Shown here piece after piece: positions 15,813-23,795 of a DNA stretch of 64,000 bases. The translations under genes were made by a program, and so were the position numbers. Below the pieces are notes generated by a model. That model saw nothing but the letters and a program-made list of their open reading frames with translations, searched no databases and was not told the DNA's origin. Location: contig NZ_FZOR01000020.1 in the NCBI RefSeq assembly GCF_900188445.1, forward strand, positions 62,001 through 126,000, given 5' to 3'. Position 1 is the stretch's first letter. Every line of letters begins with the position of its first letter. This stretch comes from Actinomadura meyerae. GTDB lineage: Bacteria; Actinomycetota; Actinomycetes; Streptosporangiales; Streptosporangiaceae.

Positions 15813-16843
15813 CTGTTCGGCTGCCCGCCTTCGCGGGGACGATCGAAGGCGCCTACGAGCGGGCCTTCGCCGCGCTCGCCGAGGCCGGTGCCGCGCCGGG
15901 CGACGTCGTGCACGTCGTCGAGTACGCCACGGCCGCCGCGCTCGGCGCCTACGCCGAGGTGGAGGCCGCCCGCGGCGCCGCGCTCGGCGGCCACCGCGCC
16001 CCGGTCGCGACCGTGGCGGTGGAGGCCCTGCCCGGCGGCGAGGACCTCTCGGTCGAGCTGACCGCCTACCCGGGCGGCGGCGAGCTGGTCGAGGCCGCCC
16101 CGGACGAGGGCCTGCACCGCGGCGCGCTGCGCATCGCGGGCGGCATCGTCTACCTGCCGAGCATCCACCCGCGCGGCGGCGACTTCCGCAGCCAGTACCG
16201 GCAGTGCCTGGAGCAGGCCGCCGAGCTGCTGAAGGCCGCCGGGCTCGGGCTCGGCGCGCTCGTGCAGACCACCGACTACACGGCCTCCGCCACCCGCGCC
16301 GAGTACCCGCGCTGCGGCCGCCCCCGCAAGGAGCTGCTCGGCACCGCCGACGGGGTGTTCCCCGGCGCGGCGGGCATCATCGTCGACCAGCCGGTCATGC
16401 CGGGCGCGATGGTGTCGCTCGACGCGATCGCGTCCACGGCGGAGCTGCGCACCGTCAACCCCGGCTGGAAGCGGTACGACACCCTCACCTATAAGCCGGG
16501 CGTCGCGGCCGGCGACACGCTGTTCATGTCGGGCTTCGGCGCGCTGGAGCCGGCGACCCAGAAGGGCATCTTCGACGGCGACCTGCTCGCCCAGGCCGAG
16601 TACACCTACGCGTCCATCGCCGCGACGCTCCGCGAGGCGGGCCTCGGCGACCGGCCGCCGTACCCGAGCGTCGTCCGGCTCGTCGAGTACATCACCCCCG
16701 CCGCGGTGGAGGGCTACGAGCAGGTCGCCGAGATCCGCCGCAAGTACTTCGGGGACGGGCCGGCGCTGTCGTCGGTGGTGTGCTCGGCGCTGCTGCGCCC
16801 CGACTTCCTGATCGAGGTCGTGCCGACGGCGGTCCTGAAGTGA
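15809..16843 (+). CDS. Triple RidA/YjgF-like protein lacking the deaminase Arg
   Basis: A 344-residue protein built from three RidA-like segments: residues about 1-88, 100-215 and 225-344. Each has a beta-alpha pattern with an end resembling the RidA strand (SVELTAYP, AMVSLDAIAS, FLIEVVPTAV). In enamine deaminases an Arg precedes that strand; here the matching positions read HRAPVATVAVEALP, AAGIIVDQPVMP and ALSSVVCSALLRP, without an Arg at the expected place. It is therefore likely not a classical enamine/imine deaminase. Start GTG 15809 overlaps the MmgE/PrpD stop. It could be a binding protein or catalyse another step on a keto or enol intermediate. Confidence 0.8.
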   Translation: MTVRLPAFAGTIEGAYERAFAALAEAGAAPGDVVHVVEYATAAALGAYAEVEAARGAALGGHRAPVATVAVEALPGGEDLSVELTAYPGGGELVEAAPDEGLHRGALRIAGGIVYLPSIHPRGGDFRSQYRQCLEQAAELLKAAGLGLGALVQTTDYTASATRAEYPRCGRPRKELLGTADGVFPGAAGIIVDQPVMPGAMVSLDAIASTAELRTVNPGWKRYDTLTYKPGVAAGDTLFMSGFGALEPATQKGIFDGDLLAQAEYTYASIAATLREAGLGDRPPYPSVVRLVEYITPAAVEGYEQVAEIRRKYFGDGPALSSVVCSALLRPDFLIEVVPTAVLK

Positions 16844-16874
16844 GCGGGGTCGCGGCCTCTGGAAGGGGTGCGGC

Positions 16875-17366
16875 ATGAGCCTGCTGACCGAGGAGATGAA
16901 GGCGCTCGTCGGGCGCGAGGTCGTCTACACCGCGCCCGAGGAGCTGGGCCGCGCGTCGATCCGGTACTTCGCGGAGGCCGTCGGCGACGCCAACCCGCTC
17001 TACACCGACGACGCCTACGCGCGCGAGCACGGGTACCCCGGGGTGGTCGCCCCGCCGACGCTGATCTTCGAGACGAACCAGTACACCGGCCTGCGCCGGG
17101 ACGACGACGGCTTCGCCGGGCACAGCTGGCACCTGGACGTGCCCGGCACCCGGCTGGTGCGCGGCGGCAACGCCTACACGTTCCACCGGCCCGTCCGCCC
17201 GGACGACGTCGTCACCGCCACCTGGCGGATCACCGACATCACCGAGCGGGTCAACGCGCGCGGGCAGGCGATGCTCATCGTCACCTCGACCGCGACGTAC
17301 ACCGACCGGCACGGCGAGCCGCTCGCCGCCAACGAGGAGACCCTGATCTACGTGGAGATCGCATGA
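16875..17366 (+). CDS. MaoC-like hydratase subunit (N-terminal type, HadA/ChsH-like)
   Basis: A 163-residue hot-dog protein of the FAS1-dehydratase type. The N-terminal LVGREVVYTAPEELGRASIRYFAEAVGDANPLYTDDAYA and GVVAPPTLIFETNQY are typical of the structural half of heteromeric MaoC hydratases. It starts at ATG 16875 behind GGAAGGGG, 31 bases after the RidA-like gene, the only clear gap in the operon. Its stop overlaps the next gene by four bases. It probably forms a heteromer with the product of 17363. Confidence 0.88.
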   Translation: MSLLTEEMKALVGREVVYTAPEELGRASIRYFAEAVGDANPLYTDDAYAREHGYPGVVAPPTLIFETNQYTGLRRDDDGFAGHSWHLDVPGTRLVRGGNAYTFHRPVRPDDVVTATWRITDITERVNARGQAMLIVTSTATYTDRHGEPLAANEETLIYVEIA

Positions 17367-17767
17367 CGGCCGCGGGGGAGGCGGTGCCGGAGCTGGTGCG
17401 CCGCATCGAGCTCGCCGACATGGTCGCCTACGCCGGCGCCACCTGGGACTGGCACCGGATGCACTACGACCCGGCGTTCCTGGAGCCGCGGAAGCTGCCC
17501 GCGCCCGTCGTGGACGGCCAGGTGTTCGGGGCGCTGCTCGCCGAGCAGGTGCAGGACTGGCTCGGCCCGTCCGCGCACCTGGTCACGCTGTCCTTCCGGT
17601 TCAGGAACCTGGTGTTCGCGGGGGAGACCGTCCGCTGCACCGGCACCGTCACCGAGGCGCGCGACGGCCTGCTGACCATCGAGCAGCAGGTCTCGGTCGT
17701 GGCGGACGGCCGCGTCGCGGTCGCGCCCGCGGGCTGCGAGGTGCGGCTCGGCGGGGGGACGCCGTGA
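17363..17767 (+). CDS. MaoC-like hydratase subunit (catalytic type)
   Basis: A 134-residue hot-dog protein. ATWDWHRMHYDPAF carries the Asp and His of the MaoC active site, followed by PAPVVDGQVFGALLAEQVQDWLG and FRFRNLVFAGETV. It is the likely catalytic partner of the upstream subunit, hydrating a 2-enoyl-CoA to a 3-hydroxyacyl-CoA. Start ATG 17363. In steroid side-chain catabolism (ChsH1-ChsH2) such a two-part hydratase works directly with the Ltp2 aldolase and DUF35; here the next two genes encode that same pair of folds. Confidence 0.88.
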   Translation: MTAAGEAVPELVRRIELADMVAYAGATWDWHRMHYDPAFLEPRKLPAPVVDGQVFGALLAEQVQDWLGPSAHLVTLSFRFRNLVFAGETVRCTGTVTEARDGLLTIEQQVSVVADGRVAVAPAGCEVRLGGGTP

Positions 17768-18906
17768 CCGTCGCGATCGCGGGCGCGGCCGAGTCCGACC
17801 TCGGCGTGACCGGCAAGTCGATCCTCGGCCTGCAGGCGCAGGCCGTCACCCGGGCGCTGGACGACGCGGGCCTCGCGCTCTCCGACGTCGACGGCCTCGC
17901 CACGACCGGGATCTCCCGGTTCTCCGCCACGCAGCTCGCCGACTACCTGGGCATCGAGCCGTCCTGGACGGACTCGACGTTCGCCGGCGGGTCGGCGTTC
18001 GAGATGTTCGTCGCGCGGGCGGCGCAGGCGATCGAGGCGGGGCAGTGCAGCACGGTCCTCATCACGTTCGCGTCGAACCAGCGGTCCGCGCGGTCCCGGT
18101 CGCTCGGCGGCGTGCTCGACCCGCACACCCCTGAGGCGGTGTTCGAGTCGCCGTACGCGCCGCTGTACCCGATCTCGTACTACGCGATGGCGGCCCAGCG
18201 GTACCTGCACGCCTACGGCGCCTCCCGCGAGCAGCTCGCCGAGGTCGCCGCCGCCGCCCGCGAATGGGCGCTGCTCAACCCCAAGGCGTTCCGGTACGGC
18301 AAGGGGCCGCTGACCGTCCCGGACGTCCTGGACGCGCCGATGGTCTCCACGCCGCTGACCACCGCCGACTGCTGCCTGGTCACCGACGGCGGCGGCGCGG
18401 TCGTGGTCACCTCCCTGGAGCGGGCCCGCGACCTGCGCAAGCCCCCGGCGATCGTGCTCGGCTACGGCGAGTCGACCACCAACACCAGCATGACCTCGGC
18501 CCCCGACCTGCTGCGGCCCGGCTCGTTCGACTCCGGGCGGCGGGCGTTCGCGATGGCCGGGCTCGACCCGTCCGACGTCGACGTCGCCGAGGTCTACGAC
18601 TCGTTCACGATCACGGTGCTGCTGACCCTGGAGGGGCTCGGCTTCTGCGCGCCCGGCGAGGCCGCCGGGTTCGTCGCGGACGGCCGGATCCGCCCCGGCG
18701 GCGGCCTCCCGCTCAACACCAACGGCGGCGGCCTGTCCTACTGCCATCCCGGCCAGTACGGGCTGCTGCTGCTCGTCGAGGCCGTCCGGCAGCTGCGCGG
18801 CGAGTGCGGGGACCGGCAGGTCGCCGGCGCCGAGATCGCGCTCGCGCACGGCACCGGCGGCATCCTGTCCAGCCACGCCACCGTCCTGCTGGGAGCGGAC
18901 CGATGA
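17764..18906 (+). CDS. Thiolase-fold protein, Ltp2-like (lipid-transfer/aldolase class)
   Basis: A 380-residue thiolase-superfamily protein starting at GTG 17764. The position of the thiolase nucleophile Cys reads TFAGGSAFEMF, with Ser, and the C-terminal Cys-bearing loop reads LAHGTGGILSSHA, without Cys. Classical thiolysis is therefore unlikely. A family-typical SYCHPGQYG loop is kept. Steroid side-chain aldolase Ltp2, also a thiolase fold without the normal cysteines, cleaves 3-hydroxyacyl-CoAs by retro-aldol reaction and needs a DUF35 partner. A DUF35 gene overlaps this one by four bases. A retro-aldolase acting on the hydratase product is the best inference. Confidence 0.85.
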   Translation: MTVAIAGAAESDLGVTGKSILGLQAQAVTRALDDAGLALSDVDGLATTGISRFSATQLADYLGIEPSWTDSTFAGGSAFEMFVARAAQAIEAGQCSTVLITFASNQRSARSRSLGGVLDPHTPEAVFESPYAPLYPISYYAMAAQRYLHAYGASREQLAEVAAAAREWALLNPKAFRYGKGPLTVPDVLDAPMVSTPLTTADCCLVTDGGGAVVVTSLERARDLRKPPAIVLGYGESTTNTSMTSAPDLLRPGSFDSGRRAFAMAGLDPSDVDVAEVYDSFTITVLLTLEGLGFCAPGEAAGFVADGRIRPGGGLPLNTNGGGLSYCHPGQYGLLLLVEAVRQLRGECGDRQVAGAEIALAHGTGGILSSHATVLLGADR

Positions 18907-19262
18907 TCGAGGACGAATGGTGGGACGCGACCCGCGAGCGGCGCCTGCTCGTCCAGCGCTGCGCGTGCGGGCACGCCCAGCACTACCCGCGCGAGCTCTG
19001 CACCGCCTGCGGCGGCACGTCGCTGGAGTTCGAGGAGGCGTCCGGGCTCGGCGCCGTCGACTCCTTCACGGTCGTGCACCGCGCGCCCGCCCCGGACCTC
19101 GAGGTCCCCTACACGGTCGCCCGGGTCCGGCTCGCCGAAGGCCCGGTCATCCTCAGCCACCTGGACGGCCCCGGGCCGTGGGCGTGCGACGAGCCGGTCC
19201 GGCTCGGCTGGCGCCCGCTGCCCGGCGGCCGCAACCTCCCGATCTTCACCAAGGACGCCTGA
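18903..19262 (+). CDS. DUF35 OB-fold protein with zinc ribbon
   Basis: A 119-residue protein starting at ATG 18903. The N-terminal rubredoxin-like zinc ribbon has CACGH then CTACGG, giving C-x-C and C-x2-C pairs. An OB-fold with GAVDSFTVVHRAPAP and VPYTVARVRLAEGP follows. Proteins of this family bind thiolase-fold partners as auxiliary subunits. In steroid catabolism the DUF35 domain is fused to a MaoC domain (ChsH2) and is required by Ltp2; here it is a separate gene directly after the Ltp2-like one, which supports a stable complex. Confidence 0.9.
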   Translation: MIEDEWWDATRERRLLVQRCACGHAQHYPRELCTACGGTSLEFEEASGLGAVDSFTVVHRAPAPDLEVPYTVARVRLAEGPVILSHLDGPGPWACDEPVRLGWRPLPGGRNLPIFTKDA

Positions 19263-20416
19263 TGGACTTCGAACTGAGCGAAGAGCAGCGCCTCTTCCGC
19301 GACACGCTCCGCGACTTCGTCGACCGCGAGATCCGCCCCGTGGTCCAGGAGTGGGAGGCCGCCGACCGGTACCCCACCGAGATCGTCGAGACGATGAAGG
19401 AGCTCGGCCTGTTCGGGCTGACCGTCCCGGAGGAGTACGGCGGGCTCGGCGCCGACATGGTCTCCTTCGCCCTCGTCTTCGAGGAGATCTCCAAGGGCTG
19501 GATGGGCATCGCCGGCATCCTCGGCAGCCACTCGCTGTCCTGCTGGATGATCGCCCGGCACGGGACGCCGGAGCAGAAGGACCGCTTCCTGCCCGACCTC
19601 GCCGCCGGGCGGCGCCGCACCGGCATCGGCCTCACCGAGCCGGGCGCCGGCACCGACCTGCAGGGCATCACCACCACCGCGCGCCGCGACGGCGACCACT
19701 ACGTCATCGACGGGCGCAAGACGTGGATCACCAACGCCCGGCACGCGAGCCCCCTGCCCGTCCTGGTCAAGACCGACCCCACCGCGTCCCCGGCGCACCG
19801 GGGCATGTCGGTCCTGCTCGTGGAGGACGGCTTCGAGGTGCTGCGGGACCTGCCCAAGCTCGGCTACAAGGGCACCGAGTCCTGCGAGATCGTGTTCGAC
19901 GGCGTCCGCGTCCCGGCCCGGAACCTGCTCGGCGGCGTCGAGGGGCGCGGCATGCAGCAGGTGCTGTCCGGGCTGGAGACCGGCCGCATCAACGTCGCCG
20001 CCCGGTCGCTCGGCATCGCCCAGGCCGCCTACGACGAGGCGCTGCGCTACGCGGCGGAGCGGGAGGCGTTCGGCCGCCCCATCCAGGACTTCCAGGCCAT
20101 CCAGCTGAAGCTCGCGGACATGGCGATCAAGGTGCAGGCCGCGCGGCTGCTCGTCTACTGGGCCGCGTCCCGCGCCGACGCCGGCGACCGCGTCGACATG
20201 CAGGCGGGGATGGCCAAGACGTTCGCCAGCGAGGCCGCGATCGAGTGCGCGCTCGCGTCGATGCAGGTCCACGGCGGCTACGGCTACTCCAAGGAGTTCG
20301 CCGTCGAGCGCCTCTACCGGGACGCGCCGCTGATGAGCATCGGCGAGGGCACCAACGACATCATGCGCACCGTCATCGCCAAGGCCCTGACCTCCGGCAA
20401 GGAGACCGTCGGATGA
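19262..20416 (+). CDS. Acyl-CoA dehydrogenase
   Basis: A 384-residue flavoprotein that introduces an alpha,beta double bond into an acyl-CoA. The start DFELSEEQRLFRDTLRDFV, FAD and substrate segments IGLTEPGAGTDLQGI and KTWITNARHA, the QVHGGYGYSKEFAVERLYRD motif and the catalytic Glu in SIGEGTNDIMR (near residue 370) are complete. ATG 19262 overlaps the preceding TGA by one base. Length and residues fit a homotetrameric single-subunit enzyme rather than the heteromeric ChsE type. It would supply the enoyl-CoA for the two-part MaoC hydratase. Confidence 0.93.
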   Translation: MDFELSEEQRLFRDTLRDFVDREIRPVVQEWEAADRYPTEIVETMKELGLFGLTVPEEYGGLGADMVSFALVFEEISKGWMGIAGILGSHSLSCWMIARHGTPEQKDRFLPDLAAGRRRTGIGLTEPGAGTDLQGITTTARRDGDHYVIDGRKTWITNARHASPLPVLVKTDPTASPAHRGMSVLLVEDGFEVLRDLPKLGYKGTESCEIVFDGVRVPARNLLGGVEGRGMQQVLSGLETGRINVAARSLGIAQAAYDEALRYAAEREAFGRPIQDFQAIQLKLADMAIKVQAARLLVYWAASRADAGDRVDMQAGMAKTFASEAAIECALASMQVHGGYGYSKEFAVERLYRDAPLMSIGEGTNDIMRTVIAKALTSGKETVG

Positions 20417-21234
20417 GGACCACCGCGCTGTACGTGCCGGGGGACCGCCCCGACCGTCTCGCGAAGGCCCTGCGCAGCGGCGCGGCGGAGCTGATCGTCG
20501 ACCTGGAGGACGCGGTGCCCGTCGCCGCGAAGGAGCGCACCCGCGCCGAGGTCGCCGCCCGGCTCCGGACGCTGCCGCCGGACCGGCCGGCGGTGACCGT
20601 CCGGATCAACCCCGGCGAGCAGGGCCTCGCCGACGCCCGCGCGGTCGCCGGGCCGGGGCTGGACGGCCTCTGCGCCGCCAAGACCGAGAGCCCCGCCGAC
20701 CTGCGCGCCCTGGACGGGGTGCTCACCGCCGCGGGCCTGCCGGAGCTGCCGGTCGTCCCGCTGCTGGAGTCGGCGGCGGCGGTGTTCGCGGCGCGGGAGA
20801 TCGCGTCGGCCCCCCGCGTCGCGGGCCTCCAGCTCGGCGAGGCGGACCTGGCCGCCGACCTCGGCGTCACGCCGGGGCCGGACGAGGCGGAGCTGCTGTG
20901 GGCGCGGTCGCAGGTGGTCGCGGCGTCCGCCGCCGCCGGGCTGCCCGCCCCGATCGCCCCGGTCTCCACCGAGTTCCGGGACCTGGACGCCTTCCGGGCG
21001 ACGACGCTGCGGCTCAAGCGGCTCGGCTTCCACGGCCGCGCCTGCATCCACCCCGCCCAGCTGCCGGTCGCCGACGAGGTCTTCACCCCGTCGCCGGAGG
21101 AGGTCGAGCGGGCCCGCGCGCTGCTCGCGGGCTACGAGGAGTCGCTCGCCTCCGGCTCGGCCGTCTTCACCGACGCCGCCGGCCGCCTGGTGGACGAGGC
21201 CGTCATCCGCACCGCCCGCCGCCTCCTCAGCTGA
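20413..21234 (+). CDS. CitE-like acyl-CoA lyase
   Basis: A 273-residue HpcH/HpaI-family TIM barrel. LYVPGDRPDRLAKAL at the N-terminus, DLEDAVPVAAKERTR, LLESAAAVFAAREIA with the metal-binding Glu, LGEADLAADLG with the metal-binding Asp, and GFHGRACIHPAQL are all present. Free-standing CitE-like proteins include malyl-CoA, beta-methylmalyl-CoA and citramalyl-CoA lyases. As the last gene of the operon it probably splits a 3- or 4-carbon-branched hydroxyacyl-CoA into acetyl-CoA or pyruvate plus an oxo acid. ATG 20413 overlaps the dehydrogenase stop. Confidence 0.9.
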   Translation: MRTTALYVPGDRPDRLAKALRSGAAELIVDLEDAVPVAAKERTRAEVAARLRTLPPDRPAVTVRINPGEQGLADARAVAGPGLDGLCAAKTESPADLRALDGVLTAAGLPELPVVPLLESAAAVFAAREIASAPRVAGLQLGEADLAADLGVTPGPDEAELLWARSQVVAASAAAGLPAPIAPVSTEFRDLDAFRATTLRLKRLGFHGRACIHPAQLPVADEVFTPSPEEVERARALLAGYEESLASGSAVFTDAAGRLVDEAVIRTARRLLS

Positions 21235-21235
21235 C

Positions 21236-21302
21236 CGGCGGGCGGCCGGCCGGTGACGGCACCACCGGCACGAGGAAAGGCGGGGCCGCCGGCCGCCCGC
21301 CG
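21236..21302. terminator. Bidirectional hairpin between CitE-like and amt genes
   Basis: A 15-base arm at 21236-21250 (CGGCGGGCGGCCGGC) is perfectly complementary to 21288-21302, across a 37-base loop. It fills the 71-base gap between two convergent genes and probably ends both transcripts. Confidence 0.6.
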
Positions 21303-21305
21303 CGG

Positions 21306-22529
21306 TCACTCATCGGCGAACGCGGCGTCCATGCCCCGCGCCTGCTCCTCCTCGGTCGTCCGCATCCGGAACAGCCGGTCGATGATCGTGCCGACGAGGT
21401 AGGTGACGGCGAAGGCGTAGGCGGCGACGGCGAGCACCGCGACGACCTGCTTGCCCAGTACCGAGGCCGGGCCGCCGTAGAACAGCCCCGGCGCGCCGCG
21501 CTCCCAGCCGGTGGACAGGAACCCGAGCGCCACCACTCCGACGATCCCGCCGGCGCCGTGGATCCCGGCGACGTCGAGGGTGTCGTCGTAGCCGGCGACG
21601 AGCTTCAGTTCCACCGCGTAGGTGCACACGAGCGCGGCCACCACGCCGACCGCGAACGCGCCCTCGACGCTGACGAAGGCGCAGGACGGGGTGATGGCGA
21701 CCAGGCCCGCCAGCGCGCCGCTGGTGGAGCCGAGCTTGGTCAGATGCCGGAAGCGGAGCCATTCCAGCGTCCGCCAGGCGAGCATCCCGGCGCAGCCCGC
21801 GATCATCGTGCTGACGAACGCGCGGGTCGCCAGCGCGCCGTCGGTCAGCGCCGACCCGGCGTTGAAGCCGAACCAGCCGAACCACAGCAGGCCGAGGCCG
21901 AGCAGCACGAACGGGATGTTGCCGGGGCGGGGCCCCGCGCCGCGCCGGAACGCGATGCCGCGCCCGAGCACGAGCGCCATCGCGAGCCCGGAGACGCCGG
22001 AGTTCAGCTCGACGACGAGCCCGCCCGCGAAGTCCATGACGCCCCATTCGCTGAGCCATCCCGAATCGGCGAAGACCCAGTGCGCGATCGGGAGGTAGAC
22101 CACCGTGACCCACACGACGACGAACAGGATCCACGGCCCGAACCGGGCGCGGCCCGCGATCGAGCCGCTGATCAGCGCGACCGTGATGATCGCGAACGTG
22201 AGCTGGAAGCAGACGTAGATCTGCTTCGGGATGGCGCCCTGCAGCGCGGTCGGCGCGATGTGCCCGAGCCGCCAGTCGCCCCAGCCGATGAGCCCGAGGC
22301 CGCCCGCGTCCTCGCCGAACGCGATCCCGTACCCGTAGAGGAACCACAGGATCGTCACCACGCTGATCGAGATGAAGCTCATGTAGAGCATCGACAGCAT
22401 GTTCTTCGAGCGGACCATGCCGCCGTAGAAGAAGGCGAGGCCGGGAGTCATGAGGAGCACCATCGCGGTGCTCACCATGAGCCAGGCGGAATCCCCCGTA
22501 TTGAGGCCCGACGGCATATGCGAACCCAT
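21306..22529 (-). CDS. amt: Ammonium transporter (Amt/Mep/Rh) with Glu at the first twin-His site
   Basis: A 407-residue, eleven-helix membrane protein with the Amt hallmarks FFYGGMVRSKNML near the start, FGFNAGSALTDGA and DVAGIHGAGGIVG. In E. coli AmtB the pore is lined by two His residues, in VVHIN and FGVHG. Here the second is kept (AGIHG), but the first segment reads DFAGGLVVELNSG, with Glu instead of His. The same change defines yeast Mep1/Mep3 and alters conduction properties. ATG 22529 is preceded by GGGAGAG. No glnK or glnD follows. It is divergent from the urea transporter and urease genes, so both may answer to nitrogen supply. Confidence 0.95.
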   Translation of the reverse strand: MGSHMPSGLNTGDSAWLMVSTAMVLLMTPGLAFFYGGMVRSKNMLSMLYMSFISISVVTILWFLYGYGIAFGEDAGGLGLIGWGDWRLGHIAPTALQGAIPKQIYVCFQLTFAIITVALISGSIAGRARFGPWILFVVVWVTVVYLPIAHWVFADSGWLSEWGVMDFAGGLVVELNSGVSGLAMALVLGRGIAFRRGAGPRPGNIPFVLLGLGLLWFGWFGFNAGSALTDGALATRAFVSTMIAGCAGMLAWRTLEWLRFRHLTKLGSTSGALAGLVAITPSCAFVSVEGAFAVGVVAALVCTYAVELKLVAGYDDTLDVAGIHGAGGIVGVVALGFLSTGWERGAPGLFYGGPASVLGKQVVAVLAVAAYAFAVTYLVGTIIDRLFRMRTTEEEQARGMDAAFADE

Positions 22530-22751
22530 CGTCGATCCGTCTCTCCCGGGTATGCGGCGGGTGAGCTTCCGCCTTCATGGTGTGCTTCCGGGAGGTCCGG
22601 CAAACTCGACATTCCATGCCTTGACCAATGATTTGCCGCCAACGGTTTTTCTCGGTGGGGTAACGCGGGAAGCGTCCTTCTTGTCGTGCACGTCGATGAA
22701 TGCCGGGTCGCTCGGGCGATGGGGATTTCCGGCGATCTGTGAGGAGCATCC
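22530..22751. promoter_or_regulatory. Divergent control region of amt and the urea/urease operon
   Basis: These 222 bases between two start codons must hold both promoters. I find no convincing -10/-35 pair. There is a single GTAAC-type half-site near the ACGGTTTTTCTCGG stretch, but not the repeated gTnAc-N6-GaAAc pattern of a full GlnR box. Regulation by nitrogen status is plausible from context only. Confidence 0.3.
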
Positions 22752-23744
22752 ATGGCGTCATCGCCGCCGTCCGCGGACGCGCCCCGCGAATCGCCCGGCG
22801 AGCGCCCGGCCCCCGCCTCCGAGCGGGCGAAGGACGCCCTCCTGACGATCCCGCGGGGCGTCGCACAGGTCGACTTCCAGCCCAGCGTCTGGACGGGGCT
22901 GCTCTTCATCGTCGCGCTGTTCGTCGGCGGCTGGCAGTTCGGCGCGTTCGCACTGCTCGGCGTCGTGACCGCCACCGTGACCGCGCACCTGCTGGGGGTC
23001 GACCGGGACCGCATCTCGATGGGTCTCGAAGGCTTCAACGGGACCCTCATCGGTGTCGCGCTGGTGCTCTACCTGGGGGCGGACTGGTCGACGGTCCCGC
23101 TCGTCATCGGCGGGGCGGTCGCGGGCAGCGTGCTCACCGCGGCGATGAACGCCGTGCTCACGCCGTACGACCTGCCCACATTCACCGCGCCGTTCTGCGT
23201 CGTCGCCCTGGTGATGGCGATCGGCGCGCCGTCCTACGCCCGCGTCTGGGCCGGCCACACCAACACCGCCCCGCCGTCCGCCACCGACCCCGGGACCGCG
23301 ATGACGTGGACCGACTTCTGGCACGGGTTCTTCAACGGGGTCGGGCAGGTGTTCTTCCAGGACACGTGGTACGTGGGGCTGATCTTCCTCGTCGGGCTCG
23401 CCGTGTCGAGCCCGCTGGCCGCCGGGGCCGCGGCCGTGTCCAGCCTCATCGGCCTGCTCACCGGCTGGTGGCTCGGCGCGCAGGCGGCCGACCTCGGCGC
23501 CGGCCTGTACGGCTACAACGCGGTGCTGACCGGGATCGCGCTGACCGGGACGTTCCTCGTGCTCAGCCCGGCCGGCGCGGTCTACGCGGTGATCGGGGCG
23601 GCGACGGCCGCCGGCCTCACCGCCGGTCTCACCAACCTGTTCAACGTGGTCGGCGGCCACACCCTGACCTGGCCGTTCGTGCTAGTCACCTGGGTGTTCC
23701 TGGCCGCCGTCCCGATCTTCTCCAGGATCCGGCGGCCCGCATGA
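22752..23744 (+). CDS. Urea transporter (UT family)
   Basis: A 330-residue membrane protein. The duplicated UT architecture is visible as two related halves, each with a conserved loop: SMGLEGFNGTLIGVALVLY in the first half and GLYGYNAVLTGIALTGTF in the second, plus VGQVFFQDTWYVG. About ten hydrophobic segments follow a hydrophilic N-terminus of roughly 45 residues. The ATG at 22752 follows TGAGGAGC. UT channels conduct urea passively down its gradient, and the urease genes start 51 bases later, so imported urea would be hydrolysed at once. Confidence 0.92.
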   Translation: MASSPPSADAPRESPGERPAPASERAKDALLTIPRGVAQVDFQPSVWTGLLFIVALFVGGWQFGAFALLGVVTATVTAHLLGVDRDRISMGLEGFNGTLIGVALVLYLGADWSTVPLVIGGAVAGSVLTAAMNAVLTPYDLPTFTAPFCVVALVMAIGAPSYARVWAGHTNTAPPSATDPGTAMTWTDFWHGFFNGVGQVFFQDTWYVGLIFLVGLAVSSPLAAGAAAVSSLIGLLTGWWLGAQAADLGAGLYGYNAVLTGIALTGTFLVLSPAGAVYAVIGAATAAGLTAGLTNLFNVVGGHTLTWPFVLVTWVFLAAVPIFSRIRRPA

Positions 23745-23795
23745 GGGGGCGCCGCCGTCCGCGTCCCGGGGGCATCCGGGCAGAAAGGGGCATCG

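Noticed and set aside
22530..22751. GlnR box between amt and the urea transporter gene
   Set aside because: Only one GTAAC-like half-site is visible and the six-base spacing and repeat of the GlnR consensus are absent.
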